DNA from: Strongylocentrotus purpuratus
Taxonomy: Eukaryota > Echinodermata > Echinoidea > Camarodonta > Strongylocentrotidae
Length of the DNA: 64,000 nucleotides
NCBI RefSeq assembly: GCF_000002235.5
Contig: NW_022145610.1
Location: forward strand, 35,634,266-35,698,265
Direction of reading: 5' to 3'
Both the position numbers and the translations under genes were made by a program. Under the pieces are notes generated by a model. It saw only the letters and a program-made list of their open reading frames with translations. It was not told the origin of the DNA and made no database searches. Positions 56,601-63,897 of the stretch are shown in pieces (positions within the stretch are counted from its first letter, which is position 1; each line of letters begins with the position of its first letter).

Positions 56601-59263
56601 TCCAATGCTTTGAAATAACCTACCACTAGACATACGAAGAACCTCACCTGTTGCTGTCTTCAAAGTTTTGTTGAAGACGCACTTGTTTTCAGGAGCTTTG
56701 AATATTTTGAATATATATATATTCTTATTGTGTGTTTGTATAAAGTAACACTGTTTTGAGTTCTGTTTTCATCACAGCGCAGCAGAGTATATTATATAGA
56801 AGCTGCGCTATATAAATTGATCTCATATTTATATAATATTGGATGGCTTTGAGTGTGGTACAAGAATATTGTTGTCATAGTGAGAGCAATATATTCTTAT
56901 TCTTGTATCACACGAAAACAAAGCCATACAATATTATTATTATTATCTATATCAGGCTGACTAGCGAAATAAAAAATTAGATGATCAAGCAATATTGTAT
57001 AGACAGTTGAAGTTCCCGGATGACAGAGCAATACGAAAAAATATTGATATGTCATCCGGGTACTGCGCTAAAGATATTAAATACACTGATTTATTGTACC
57101 ACTTGGAAGCCTTATATAGATAATAATATATTATATTTGTATTATTATCTCAATAGCCTGGTCCATCACGTTTCGAAATTGGGAGGCACTCCTTTTTAAT
57201 AATTCCGAAAATGAACATTTCGTCGCTGTTTTCACGAAGTGACGGTAGTGAAAAAAAATTGCATTCACTTTGCGTTACGATTTTCCTCACTACCGTCACT
57301 TCGTGAAAACAAGGACGATTTGTTGCGTTATTCCGAAGTTTCATTTATCCGAAGATTCATAATTCCGAAGCATTTTTCATTTTTGAAATTTAAAACCCTA
57401 TTTCATGTTCGGAATTATTATGAACTCTGTTTCATTTTCAGAAATGTGGATCAGTCCTTCAGATTTATGAACCTTCGGAATAACGCCCGAGCTTCGAACT
57501 AGCGAACCTTCCGAAACACCACATGTAACCTTCAAAAGTGTGAACGTTGCAGTGGCGGATCCAGAGGGGGTCGTATTGCCCCCCCCCCCCCGCCTGGCGG
57601 CCAAAGCAAATAGGGAAAAGGGATTAAGAGATAACGACTAAAGAAAAGGAGAAAAGAAAGAGAAAAGGAAGGTAAAAGAGAAGGAGAGAGATGTAGAAAA
57701 CGAAGATAAAGAAGAAGATATGAATCGATGGTGGATACAGGTGGGGGCCGAGTCATCCGTAAATATAGAGGTGGTTCCCAAGGCAACTCTTTGTTCTATC
57801 AAATTGTCCTTGGGAGAAAGATTGTGTGTGAGAAAGAGAGAGAGAGGGGGGGGGGACCAACAATTATTTCCAACTGGACCCTCGGTAGGGGATTTATACT
57901 CCTGCAAAATAAACCCCATTCGTAAAGATAGAAGTGGTTCCAGAGAAACCTATTGTTGGATGAAATTGTCCTTACGAGAGAGTGTGCGTTTCTATCGCTC
58001 AAGAAGGCTATCTTGAAAGTTCTGAACTGTTAAAACTCGAAAGCGTCAAAGAACTCCGCCCCAAGAGCCCCCGACACGGATTTGCCCTGAACCTCAAAAC
58101 ACGCTCGTGTTGCTCTTCGCTCCAGCCCCCCCCCCCCCCCGGGGTTTGGAAAATCCTGGATCCGCCGCTGTATTACAATTATATCATAAAGATCATGTTA
58201 TTATAATGTTAATAATAATCTTAAGAGGACGTAGATATTCTAAGAAAATCAAGGCTGTTGGATTTTCATTTCAAACCATTGATCTCATTATCCTCAGTGC
58301 AAGGGTTCTTTGTCTTGGCGTCTGCAGACTCTCTTCCTCATTCAGTTGGCAATCAGCTCTTCAGTCCTGAGTTCGGCGTTCAGATCTGGGCAGCAAACAT
58401 GGTCTTCATGGGTGTGGGTGGTATAGTAGCAGCAGTATTCGGTAAGTATTAATAATGTTGATGATAATGGTAATATTAAATAATGATACAAAATGATGAC
58501 GATGATGATTGTTATTATTGATATTATCATTATAATTATTATCATTATTATTATTATCATCATCATTACGATGCTAGTATTACTGCTACTTGTACTTCCA
58601 CTACTACTACTATTACTACTACTACTACCAATAATAATGATGATAATATTAATAATAATGATAATGATTATAATTCCCCGCCGTTGCAAAAAAATCAGAA
58701 CTTCTTCTTTTTTGGCGCGTTAAACCGCCGCAGATAATTGTTTTCTTTAAAGCGTAAACGGGTGGCAACTGCGCGCAACAAAATATCCACTGAGCTCTCT
58801 GTGTTATGAGATAATTAATGTGACGCGTATTATTCTTTATCAAATACACACAAATAAAACTGCAGCTATATAGGCTTTATCAAAAAGAACTTAATTTGTT
58901 CCCACCCCATCCCCTCCGTGTCAGAGAACCCTGAATGATCCGCCTCTGCAATGAATTTCTTTATTCTTTCACTTCTTTGCAGGAGAGAGTGTAGACAAGA
59001 CAGGATCATACAGTGCGGCCTTCTATGCTACCATAGGAATATCCGTTGTATCCATCTTGTGTTTTGGTCTCTGTATCGTCCACCAAAGGTTTTTCGCAAA
59101 GGAACGCTTCTTCGTCTTCACAAATGTTGGCAAACGGTACGCTAAGATCCAACGAATTAATGATAAGAATCAGGAACACTGCCAAAATCTGCAAGATTGT
59201 AGAGGAATAATATTGCATTCTTCTCATCGCCTTGTTGTTACTGAATGTGTTTCAAATGTATGA
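33819..59263 (+). CDS. SLC16/MCT-like transporter, gene 2 (6 coding exons, ~654 aa)
   Basis: Exons 33819-34059, 45949-46245, 46624-47393, 55276-55508, 58298-58441 and 58983-59263, all with GT-AG borders. The protein is an MCT-type major facilitator: TM1 preceded by YWGWVV, the signature YFTGKHNSLAIAISSAGSNIG, TM6 after FGWRTMF, a charged loop at about 227-399, and TM7-12. The summed length is 1966 bases, one too many. In exon 4 the frame must shift after the GGGGG at 55438-55442; with four G the helix reads GALLMVIMLLVVPTEPYLFI and exons 5 and 6 follow in phase. This is a real frameshift or a homopolymer sequencing error. At the MCT1 TM8 Asp/Arg pair this protein has Glu and Lys (GFSEALGK). 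The start ATG at 33819 was chosen because upstream codons are a GT microsatellite; 5' exons are possible. Substrate unknown. Confidence 0.87.
34336..34475 (-). mobile_element. Possible tRNA-derived SINE, third type, - strand
   Basis: Read on the - strand, TGGCCTGGTGGTAGAGTCGC (A box-like) is followed by CCCGACAAGC and GGTTTAAATCC (B box-like), then a non-tRNA body. It is a single copy in the window and has no clear tail, so this is tentative. Confidence 0.4.
34723..35092 (+). mobile_element. MITE with GTTGAGTTCTGG ends, second full copy
   Basis: Starts GTTGAGTTCTGG and ends CCAGAACTCAAT. It is collinear with 23703-24074 over its 370 bp at roughly 85 percent identity by eye. Located in intron 1 of gene 2. 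Confidence 0.7.
35093..36960. other. Gene 2 intron 1, AT-rich, nothing recognised
   Basis: Long AT-rich stretch with no exon-like sequence. TTAAAGGGATAGTTGAGTTC at about 35297 resembles the end of a MITE, but no partner end was found nearby. Confidence 0.45.
36975..37028 (+). repeat. 16-bp perfect inverted repeat, GC-rich
   Basis: CCGCACCGATCGTCCG (36975-36990) and its exact complement (37013-37028) flank a 22-bp loop. Just downstream the DNA is rich in GTCCG/CGGAC words, including AATGTCCGTGTCGGACATT. This GC-rich island is unlike its AT-rich surroundings. Confidence 0.7.
37200..38190 (+). repeat. ~174-bp satellite, five units
   Basis: The unit contains CAAATCCAAAATGGCCGCCA, a GTCAAGTGTAGTT block, GTTTATATATTTATGGG, CAGAGAATCTGATTATGA and TTCTTTCATCGATTTGAG. 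GGCCGC cores lie at 37331, 37504, 37680, 37852 and 38136. The last interval is ~110 bp too long because a palindromic element (37984-38087) sits in it. Confidence 0.88.
37984..38087 (+). mobile_element. Palindromic mini-element in the satellite
   Basis: CAATTCGTTCCTATTTTCAC at 37984 is mirrored by its complement ending at 38087, and the arms continue through CGAAGTGACGGTAG. About 100 bp, almost fully self-complementary; it interrupts one satellite unit. Related to 44064-44160 and 57221-57317. Confidence 0.75.
38198..38428 (+). mobile_element. TIR element with GTTTTCACGAAGTGACGG-type ends, copy 1
   Basis: Begins TTTTTTCACGAAGTGACGG and ends CCGTCACTTCGTGAAAAC. The interior starts with GCGCGC-rich DNA. 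It is followed after 27 bp by a second such element. Confidence 0.65.
38456..38680 (+). mobile_element. TIR element with GTTTTCACGAAGTGACGG ends, copy 2
   Basis: Ends GTTTTCACGAAGTGACGG (38456-38473) and CCGTCATTTCGTGAAAAC (38663-38680). The interior CGCAGCCGCGCGCGTAAAAC recurs after a third left end at 38708-38725, giving a short array of related units. Confidence 0.65.
38726..39725. other. Gene 2 intron 1, including a trinucleotide-rich stretch
   Basis: Begins with the interior of a third GTTTTCACGAAGTGACGG unit. From about 39440 to 39710 the DNA is an imperfect ATT/ATG/ATC repeat with a TTGTAATTATTATAC motif three times. The Asn/Tyr-rich frame over it is an artefact. Confidence 0.55.
40028..43500 (+). 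repeat. Three tandem ~1.17-kb units
   Basis: Units start with ACTAGA at 40028, 41189 and 42371. Each opens with a perfect 9-bp hairpin (ATACTTGTT TGG AACAAGTAT) and AGGTGGGCTG. Each has TGACGTCATAATATGCAAAT (TGACTTCA in unit 1), then two CG-alternating blocks (for example GCGCGCGCATTGACGCGCGG at about 40871) in otherwise AT-rich DNA, and TGACGTCATCAGTCAAGGTC near the end. No long frame is shared among the units, so they do not look coding. Confidence 0.88.
43515..43634 (+). repeat. Doubled hairpin after the tandem units
   Basis: GGTGGTCTGTAT..ATACAGCCCACC folds into a stem and occurs twice about 67 bp apart, each time after GGCAATT(T/C)TAAC.AAATTATAA and before TGATAA. Its CAGCCCACCT is the complement of the AGGTGGGCTG at the head of each unit. 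It may be the 3' end of the repeated element. Confidence 0.65.
43635..43764 (-). mobile_element. SINE family A, 5'-truncated, - strand
   Basis: On the - strand this matches the body of the SINE at about 12314-12450 (AGGGATAGAGCAACGTCGAT, CAGTGGCTGCCGGGCTCACG) down to the ATT tail. The tRNA-like head is missing. Confidence 0.8.
44064..44160 (+). mobile_element. Palindromic mini-element, 97 bp
   Basis: GTTTTCACGAAGTGACGG at 44071 is mirrored by its complement ending at 44153. It is nearly identical, in opposite orientation, to 57221-57317 (three differences by eye in the inner 83 bp), including the short flanks CGTCCTT and AGCGACG. It sits in the spacer of the foldback element. Confidence 0.8.
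44526..45043. other. Gene 2 intron 1, nothing recognised
   Basis: AT-rich. Contains GGTAACCATGG twice (44850 and 44879 region). No exon or known repeat is seen. Confidence 0.45.
45044..45600 (+). repeat. 557-bp duplicated segment, copy in intron 1
   Basis: Nearly identical (about 98 percent by eye) and in the same orientation as 54589-55146. It begins TTAAAATAAGGGAAGAATGA and ends in a CT-rich stretch TCTCTCTCTGCCACCAT. Present 348 bases before exon 2 of gene 2. Confidence 0.9.
45949..46245 (+). CDS. Gene 2 coding exon 2 (TM2-TM5)
   Basis: Acceptor TTTGCAG ends at 45948; donor GTATTC starts at 46246. Encodes GYIGAMAYGLSSLSCLVTVP, GYQFISMLGLISCVISCIVT, FSHGFLYGIGASLMMTGGIN and YFTGKHNSLAIAISSAGSNI, the MCT helices 2-5 with the YF-x-basic signature. 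Phase 1 on both sides. Confidence 0.88.
46246..46623. other. Gene 2 intron 2
   Basis: Short intron with a (TA)n microsatellite at about 46460-46487; acceptor TCTTTCAG ends at 46623. Confidence 0.7.
46624..47393 (+). CDS. Gene 2 coding exon 3 (TM6, central loop, TM7)
   Basis: Encodes GVLAMNPFVYTLSARFGWRT and TM6 (IISAVLVIVCVPAILTF), then about 170 residues of charged, Ser/Asp/Lys-rich loop, then LLRMPDMWFLEMGMMTTSVA (TM7). Ends FMFSTG-type at AGCACG|GTAATA, phase 0. Confidence 0.88.
47461..47504 (+). repeat. Terminal fragment of a CGGATCC-type element
   Basis: G/C-rich block ending CGTGGATCCGCGCCTG, the same terminus as at 63897; no left partner is seen. Confidence 0.4.
48194..48688 (-). pseudogene. 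C-terminal part of Tx1/L1-like ORF2
   Basis: Contains KLLHGAIYTNEHLHRFGFVG, then the C-x2-C-x9-H-x4-C pattern of the reverse-transcriptase zinc-binding domain (LCSFCMQEIETYKHLFLSC) and IWQALIQLF. The end has gained Gly codons from a G run. Confidence 0.75.
48906..50193 (+). mobile_element. Unclassified 1.29-kb insertion in the LINE
   Basis: The LINE protein likeness stops at both sides and resumes when this segment is skipped (..ERGIVQHM / NHLVEKGHVK..). CATATG lies at both junctions (48900-48905 and 50194-50199). The segment ends are GAAACGTT and, inverted, GATACGTT, a weak inverted repeat. It encodes nothing recognisable and its type is unknown. Confidence 0.55.
50455..51936 (-). pseudogene. 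Tx1/L1-like reverse transcriptase, 493 codons open
   Basis: Motifs in order: TPGNDGLTVEFYYTFW (about 72-87), NYRPITLLNVDYKIVSKVLA (131-150), DQVGYIKDRNI, catalytic Asp in AVDFEKASDS (201-210; the family usually has FEKAFDS), RQGDPLSPYLF (261-271) and the catalytic YADD at 303-306, followed by LKVNKTKTHFMW. The frame ends where ORF2 should continue, so the protein is broken though the catalytic residues are kept. Confidence 0.88.
52172..53126 (-). pseudogene. Tx1/L1-like endonuclease domain, in two frames
   Basis: Starts MTLNVRGIRDRLKRVNIFEW with the QET motif (IIFLQETYS), changes frame near 52900, then LVNVYFPTRD, GGDFNSILD, SRLDYWFIP and QDHSGVRLEF, the conserved Mg-binding and catalytic motifs of LINE AP endonucleases. 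Confidence 0.85.
53561..54588. other. Gene 2 intron 3: A run, TA and CA microsatellites
   Basis: A run (53562-53593) followed by (TA)n, and (CA)n/(CACG) at about 53898-53965 followed by (TA)n. TCGCTCCCCC..GTGATCCGCCCCTG at 54150-54182 is a terminal fragment of a G-tract element. No gene. Confidence 0.6.
54589..55146 (+). repeat. 557-bp duplicated segment, copy in intron 3
   Basis: Direct repeat of 45044-45600, 9.5 kb away. Here it runs into the CT-rich tract that forms the polypyrimidine region of the exon 4 acceptor, so this may be the original location. Confidence 0.9.
55276..55508 (+). CDS. Gene 2 coding exon 4 (TM8-TM9), apparent +1 frameshift
   Basis: Acceptor GACTCCAG ends at 55275. 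Encodes ANVIVTAGFSKKTASLVMAV, VGFSEALGKIVIGLVADRLR and IPIPKIFILMAAMCG. After the GGGGG run at 55438-55442 the helix continues only in the next frame (LLMVIMLLVVPTEPYLFIHA), ending ATCG|GTGAGT. Phases of the neighbouring exons fit only with one base fewer in this exon. Confidence 0.82.
55665..56840 (+). mobile_element. CR1/L2-like LINE fragment, split by a MITE
   Basis: Starts inside the reverse transcriptase (GPLLFTLYTS), is interrupted at 55697-55853, resumes as YYSKACPKCSCHCYADDTQI and continues with NLGLWLDSSFKMEKH, NLRHIRRYLH and LIKLHWLPIR in shifted frames, with an in-frame stop near 56401. It ends in a 3' UTR with a stem-loop (56776-56809) and TATAAATTGATC. It is diverged from the 7.1-9.3 kb copy but of the same group. 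Confidence 0.82.
55697..55853 (+). mobile_element. MITE with GGGCCCCGTCTTACAAAGA ends, 157 bp
   Basis: The ends GCCCCGTCTTACAAAGA and TCTTTGTAAGACGGGGCCC are inverted repeats. The interior repeats TTACGATTGATATCAATCG motifs. The LINE coding sequence continues across it. Confidence 0.78.
56836..56935 (+). repeat. ~100-bp imperfect palindrome
   Basis: TGGATGGCTTTGAGTGTGGT with TACAAGAATATTG is mirrored by CAATATATTC..TTGTA and AAAGCCATACAATATT. A MITE-like hairpin directly after the LINE fragment; a second hairpin (CCCGGATGAC / GTCATCCGGG) follows at about 57031-57060. Confidence 0.65.
57221..57317 (-). mobile_element. Palindromic mini-element, 97 bp, inverted copy
   Basis: Reverse-complement counterpart of 44064-44160, with GTTTTCACGAAGTGACGG at 57228 and its complement ending at 57310, and the same short flanks. 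Confidence 0.8.
57550..58170 (+). mobile_element. TIR element, CAGTGGCGGATCCAG ends, 621 bp
   Basis: Left end CAGTGGCGGATCCAG; right end, inverted, CAGCGGCGGATCCAG. Flanking octamers (GAACGTTG and TATTACAA) do not match, so the duplication is lost or the element is composite. The interior has G/C runs and GAGAAAGAGAG blocks. Confidence 0.65.
58298..58441 (+). CDS. Gene 2 coding exon 5 (TM10-TM11)
   Basis: Acceptor ATCCTCAG ends at 58297; donor GTAAGT starts at 58442. Encodes VQGFFVLASADSLPHSVGNQ and IWAANMVFMGVGGIVAAVFG, equivalent to the TM10-11 hairpin where MCTs have a GxxxxxGPPxAG-like end. Phase 1 on both sides. Confidence 0.85.
58442..58982. other. Gene 2 intron 5 with trinucleotide-rich repeat
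   Basis: Imperfect GAT/ATT/ACT repeats at about 58445-58675. The Ile/Ser-rich frames on both strands are artefacts. Acceptor TTTGCAG ends at 58982. Confidence 0.7.
58983..59263 (+). CDS. Gene 2 coding exon 6 (TM12 and C-terminal tail)
   Basis: Encodes GESVDKTGSYSAAFYATIGI, the last helix (SVVSILCFGLCIVHQ) and a basic cytosolic tail of about 55 residues ending VTECVSNV, with TGA at 59261-59263. Confidence 0.87.
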
Positions 59264-59587
59264 ATTTGCAAAATCGTGCAGGGACAGTTTTTTTTTTAAA
59301 GAAAAGAAATCAACAGGGAGTCATGTTTTTGTACTATCATCAATTATATACTTATATACTTATATCTTGGACTGCATGATGATATCAAGAAAGTGTCTGG
59401 ACAAGGAATGAAAGGTGCAACACAAATGGCAGGTGAAAGAGTTACTTGGCGTGCTCTCGTGAAGACCACACCAGCGCTTTACAGCGCCACCTGAAGTTGA
59501 TGATGAATGATGATACTTATAATAAGTCTTGTCTGTCACATATTTACATCAACATATTTCCATTTTCATTCTCATCATCATCATCAC
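59264..59587. other. 3' flank of gene 2
   Basis: No canonical AATAAA was seen in the first 320 bases after the stop; TTAAAGAAAAGAAATC and a CATCATCATCATC run are the only features. Confidence 0.4.
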
Positions 59588-59814
59588 CCCTTTGGTATTT
59601 TTTGTGTGTAACCCCCCCCCCCCCCCTAAATTTCCCTAAACCCCCCCCCCCTCCCCTTTTGGATTTTTTTTTTTTTTTTGTGACCTCTTACCCCCCCCCC
59701 CCCCCCCCCCCCCCGCTTATTCAGCGGCTGGCTGAGTCGTTGCGAAATTTTCGGCCCGATTTATAAATGTTAAACCCCCCCCCCCCCCTTGGAAAAATCC
59801 TGCGTACGCGCCTG
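59588..59814 (+). mobile_element. Truncated hAT-like G-tract MITE
   Basis: Right end CCTGCGTACGCGCCTG at 59814 with the family block TTATTCAGCGGCTGGCTGAG seen in the complete copy at 5744-6158. Left end missing. Confidence 0.65.
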
Positions 59815-60061
59815 CTCGGGTCTACCTCCCGGTATAACTGATTGTGGTTGTGGAGGTGGACCACTACACCGAGGTAGAAATTCCTTTTATCTGGCAATGC
59901 ACAGATTGTATCTACGGACTGGCTTATTTGAGCAATCTTTAAAACATCCACCCCCCCCCCCCCCCCCCACTGAGCGAATTTTTGGCCGGCGCGTTTTTCA
60001 AGTTTTCGGGAGCAAAAAAAAGTTGGGCCCCCTCCCCTAAGAAATCCTGGATCCGCGCCTG
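59815..60061. other. Short stretch ending in a CGGATCC-type terminus
   Basis: C run at about 59950-59968 and an end CCTGGATCCGCGCCTG at 60061, directly abutting composite copy 2. No gene. Confidence 0.4.
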
Positions 60062-63000
60062 AAGAGGGGTGCTTTCAAAGAGAGGGAACATACATGTGCG
60101 TACCCTATAGTAAGTGGGTGGGGGGGGGGGGGATTCGGTGAGAAAGGGGAAATACAAGGAAATGGCGCTAAGTGACAGTAACGACGAATAAGGGAGAACT
60201 GTAATCGGGAGATTTGGGGTCATTCCAGAAGGTTTGGCAAACGTTATTGAATAGAGGGGGCCGGGCCGGCCGCATTAAATCTCGAGCCGCGGATTCAAAG
60301 TTAAACGTAAAAAACAGCCCCCTGCGCTACAAAGGTCATCACTCTTTAGTGAGAAATTTGAAAAGGGCACAATATTTTGGATGTCTTTTAAATAGAAGCT
60401 ATATACTCAACAGTCAAATTTTAAATTAACGGTTGGGCCGCTTCATTACTCTTATTTTGCCCTTCATTTGAATTCAGCTCATACCAACTCGCTCGTGTTT
60501 GTATTTGAACTCATGTTAGTAGTAATCATGGACAGGGGCGGCAATCCTGGGCCCGAAAGGGAGACACGTCCCCCAGGAAATTTAGAAATATAGCTAGAAA
60601 GAATATAGCGGAATTTTCTAGAATGCATAATTTCAACATTGCAAAATCTTGCTTGGTTGCTACGCCCGGCCCTCGCCCGATAACACAAAACTATGATATG
60701 ACGCTCCCGGCCGTGATTTATCCATGATTTATCCATGTAATAGATCTTTTCTCCCTTTCATTTCTACTAACCTAATTGTGTGCTATCACAATCATGATTG
60801 TTTCATTTTCCCTTTAAAGCAGGCGCGTAGCCAGGGGCGGTAGGGGCAGGAAGGGGACATAGGACGAAAAAGGAGCAGACAAAGAAAAAAAAAATTCTGA
60901 CAAGTCGAGTACGGTACAACGAATCGTCTTCTTTCTCTAATAATTATATGTAATGTCAATGCTTCCGCGCTTCGCTCGGGAGGGGGGCAACTGAAATCAG
61001 ACAAGGAATGTTAAAACGAATCGTCTTCATTGTCTAATAATTTAATGAAACGTCAGAAGTTTACGCGCTACGCGCGGGCGGGGAAAAACTGAATTCAGCC
61101 AAGGATTTAGAGTCGAGAATGGAACAACGAATCATCTTCTTTCTCTAATAATTCAATGAAACGTCAAAGCTTACGCGCTACGCGCGGGCGGGGAAAAACT
61201 GAATTCAGACAAGGATTAAGAGTCGAGAATGGTACAAAGAATCGAGTCCTTTCCCCTTATAATTTAATGAAACGACAAAGCTTCCGCGCTTCGCGCGGAG
61301 GGGGGGGGGGGGGGTGGGGGAGGCGGAACTCAATTCAGACAAGGATTAAGAGTTACGAATCGTCTTCTTTCTCTAATAATTAAATAAAACGTCAAGGCTT
61401 CCGCGCTTCGCGCGGGAGGGTGGGGGGCACTCAATTCAGACAAGGATAACGAGTCGAGGACGGTACAAAGAATCGTCTTCTTTCTCTAATAATTTAATGA
61501 AACGTCAAAGCTTCCGCGGTTCGCGCGGAAGGGGGGGGGGGAAACTCAATTCAGAGAAGGATTAAGAGTCGAAAATGGAACAACGAATCATTTTTCTCTA
61601 ATAATTTCATTAAACTATGAAAGGCCAAAGTTTCCGTGCTTCGCGCGGGAGGCGGGGGGGGGGGCTGAATTCAGTCAAGTAATAAGAGTCGAGAATGGTA
61701 CAACAAATCTTCTTCTTTCTCTAATAATTCATGAAACGTCAAAGCTTCCGCGCTTCGCGCGGGAGGGGGAAAACTGAATTCAAACAAGAATTAAGAGACG
61801 AGAATGGTACAACGATTCGTCTTCTTCCTCTAATAATTTAATAAACCGTCAAAGCTTACGCGCTATGCGCGGGCGGGGGAAAACTGAATTCAGACAAGGA
61901 TAAAGAGTCGAGGACGGTACAAAGAATCGTCTCCTTTCCCTTATAATTTAATGAAACGCCAAAGCTTCCGCGCTTCGCGCGGGAGGGGGGGGGAACTTAG
62001 TTCAGAGAAGGATTAAGGGTCGAAAATGGAACAACGAATCATCGTTCTCAAATAATTTCATTAAACTATGAAAAGCCAAAGTTTCCGTGCTTCGCGCGGA
62101 AGGCGGGGGGGGGGCTGAATTAAGTCAAGTAATCAGAGTCGAGAATGGTACAACAAATCTTCTTCTTAAATTCTCTAATAATTAATGAAACGTCAAAGCT
62201 TCCGCGCTTCGCGCGGGTGGGGGAAAACTGAATTCAAACAAGAATTAAGAGACGAGAATGGTACAACGATTCGTCTTCTTCCTCTAATAATTTAATAAAC
62301 CGTCAAAGCTTACGCGCTACGCGCGCGCGGGGGCAAACTGAATTCAGACAAGGATAAAGAGTCGAGAATAGTACAAAGAATCGTATCCTTTTCCTTATAA
62401 TTGAATGAAACGCCAAAGCTTCCCCGCTTCGCGCGGGAGGGGGGGGGGGACTTAGTTCAGAGAAGGATTAAGGGTCGAAAATGGAACAACGAATCATCGT
62501 TCTCAAATAATTTCATTAAACTATGAAAAGCCTAAGTTTCCGTGCTTCGCGCGGGAAGGGGGGGGCTGAATTCAGTCAAGTAATAAGAGTCGAGAATGGT
62601 ACAACGATTCGTCTTCTTCCTCTAATAATTTAATAAACCGTCAAAGCTTACGCGCTATGCGCGGGCGGGGGAAAACTGAATTCAGACAAGGATAAAGAGT
62701 CGAGGACGGTACAAAGAATCGTCTCCTTTCCCTTATAATTTAATGAAACGCCAAAGCTTCCGCGCTTCGCGCGGGAGGGGGGGGGGAAACTTAGTTCAGA
62801 GAAGGATTAAGGGTCGAAAATGGAACAACGAATCATCGTTCTCAAATAATTTCATTAAACTATGAAAAGCCAAAGTTTCCGTGCTTCGCGCGGAAGGCGG
62901 GGGGGGGGCTGAATTAAGTCAAGTAATCAGAGTCGAGAATGGTACAACAAATCTTCTTCTTAAATTCTCTAATAATTAATGAAACGTCAAAGCTTCCGCG

Positions 63001-63897
63001 CTTCGCGCGGGTGGGGGAAAACTGAATTCAAACAAGAATTAAGAGACGAGAATGGTACAACGATTCGTCTTCTTCCTCTAATAATTTAATAAACCGTCAA
63101 AGCTTACGCGCTACGCGCGCGCGGGGGCAAACTGAATTCAGACAAGGATAAAGAGTCGAGAATAGTACAAAGAATCGTATCCTTTTCCTTATAATTGAAT
63201 GAAACGCCAAAGCTTCCCCGCTTCGCGCGGGAGGGGGGGGGGGGACTTAGTTCAGAGAAGGATTAAGGGTCGAAAATGGAACAACGAATCATCGTTCTCA
63301 AATAATTTCATTAAACTATGAAAAGCCTAAGTTTCCGTGCTTCGCGCGGGAAGGGGGGGGGCTGAATTCAGTCAAGTAATAAGAGTCGAGAATGGTATAA
63401 CAAATCTTCTTCTTTCTCTAATAATTCATGAAAGGCCAAAGCTTCCGCGCTTCGCGCGGGCGGGAGGAAACTGAATTCAGACAAGGATTAAGAGTCGGGA
63501 ATGGTACAACAAATCGTCTTCCTTCTCTAGTAACAAATAATGAAGGGTCAAAGCTTCCGCGCTTCGCGCGTAATGGAGGGGGGAGGGGACAGCGAGCTGC
63601 CCGAATATGAGTTCTTGATATCTTTTCTCGTTTAATTTGGTGATAAATAACACTTTCACAAATTATTGTCGCTCGCTCGCTTCGCTCACTATTTCGAATT
63701 GTGAAACCAGAAAATTACTTTCCGGGCAAGAGGCTATAGCCCCCCCCCCCCCCCCCCAGATGAAAATGTCAAAAATTATACCGGTATCGTGCTTCTAATA
63801 TGACCTTGTCAGTATTGGTATGTTGAGTTGAAAAAATGGTCTGCGCAATTTTCAAATTTCCGGCCCCCCCTATTGGAAAATCCTGGATCCGCGCCTG
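60062..63897 (-). mobile_element. Minisatellite-bearing composite element, copy 2 (inverted)
   Basis: On the - strand this repeats 24945-26880: it ends TCCTGGATCCGCGCCTG at 63897, the array fills about 60950-63590, GCAGGCGCGTAGCCAG lies at 60819-60834, and 60062-60819 mirrors 26306-26880. A further insert with GGACAGGGGCGGCAATCCTG occupies about 60533-60700 and is absent from copy 1. Confidence 0.78.
60950..63590 (-). repeat. Minisatellite, ~110-bp unit, about 24 units with a 7-unit higher-order repeat
   Basis: Same unit as at 25235-26215, on the other strand (GCTTCCGCGCTTCGCGCGGG core). Cores recur every 101-121 bp from about 60965 to 63562. Blocks of about 790 bp (seven units) starting near 61800 and 62590 are almost identical to each other, a recent duplication inside the array. 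Confidence 0.9.

Noticed and set aside
56092-56613. Separate small host genes
   Set aside because: Their residues match the C-terminal part of the CR1/L2-like LINE in shifted frames.
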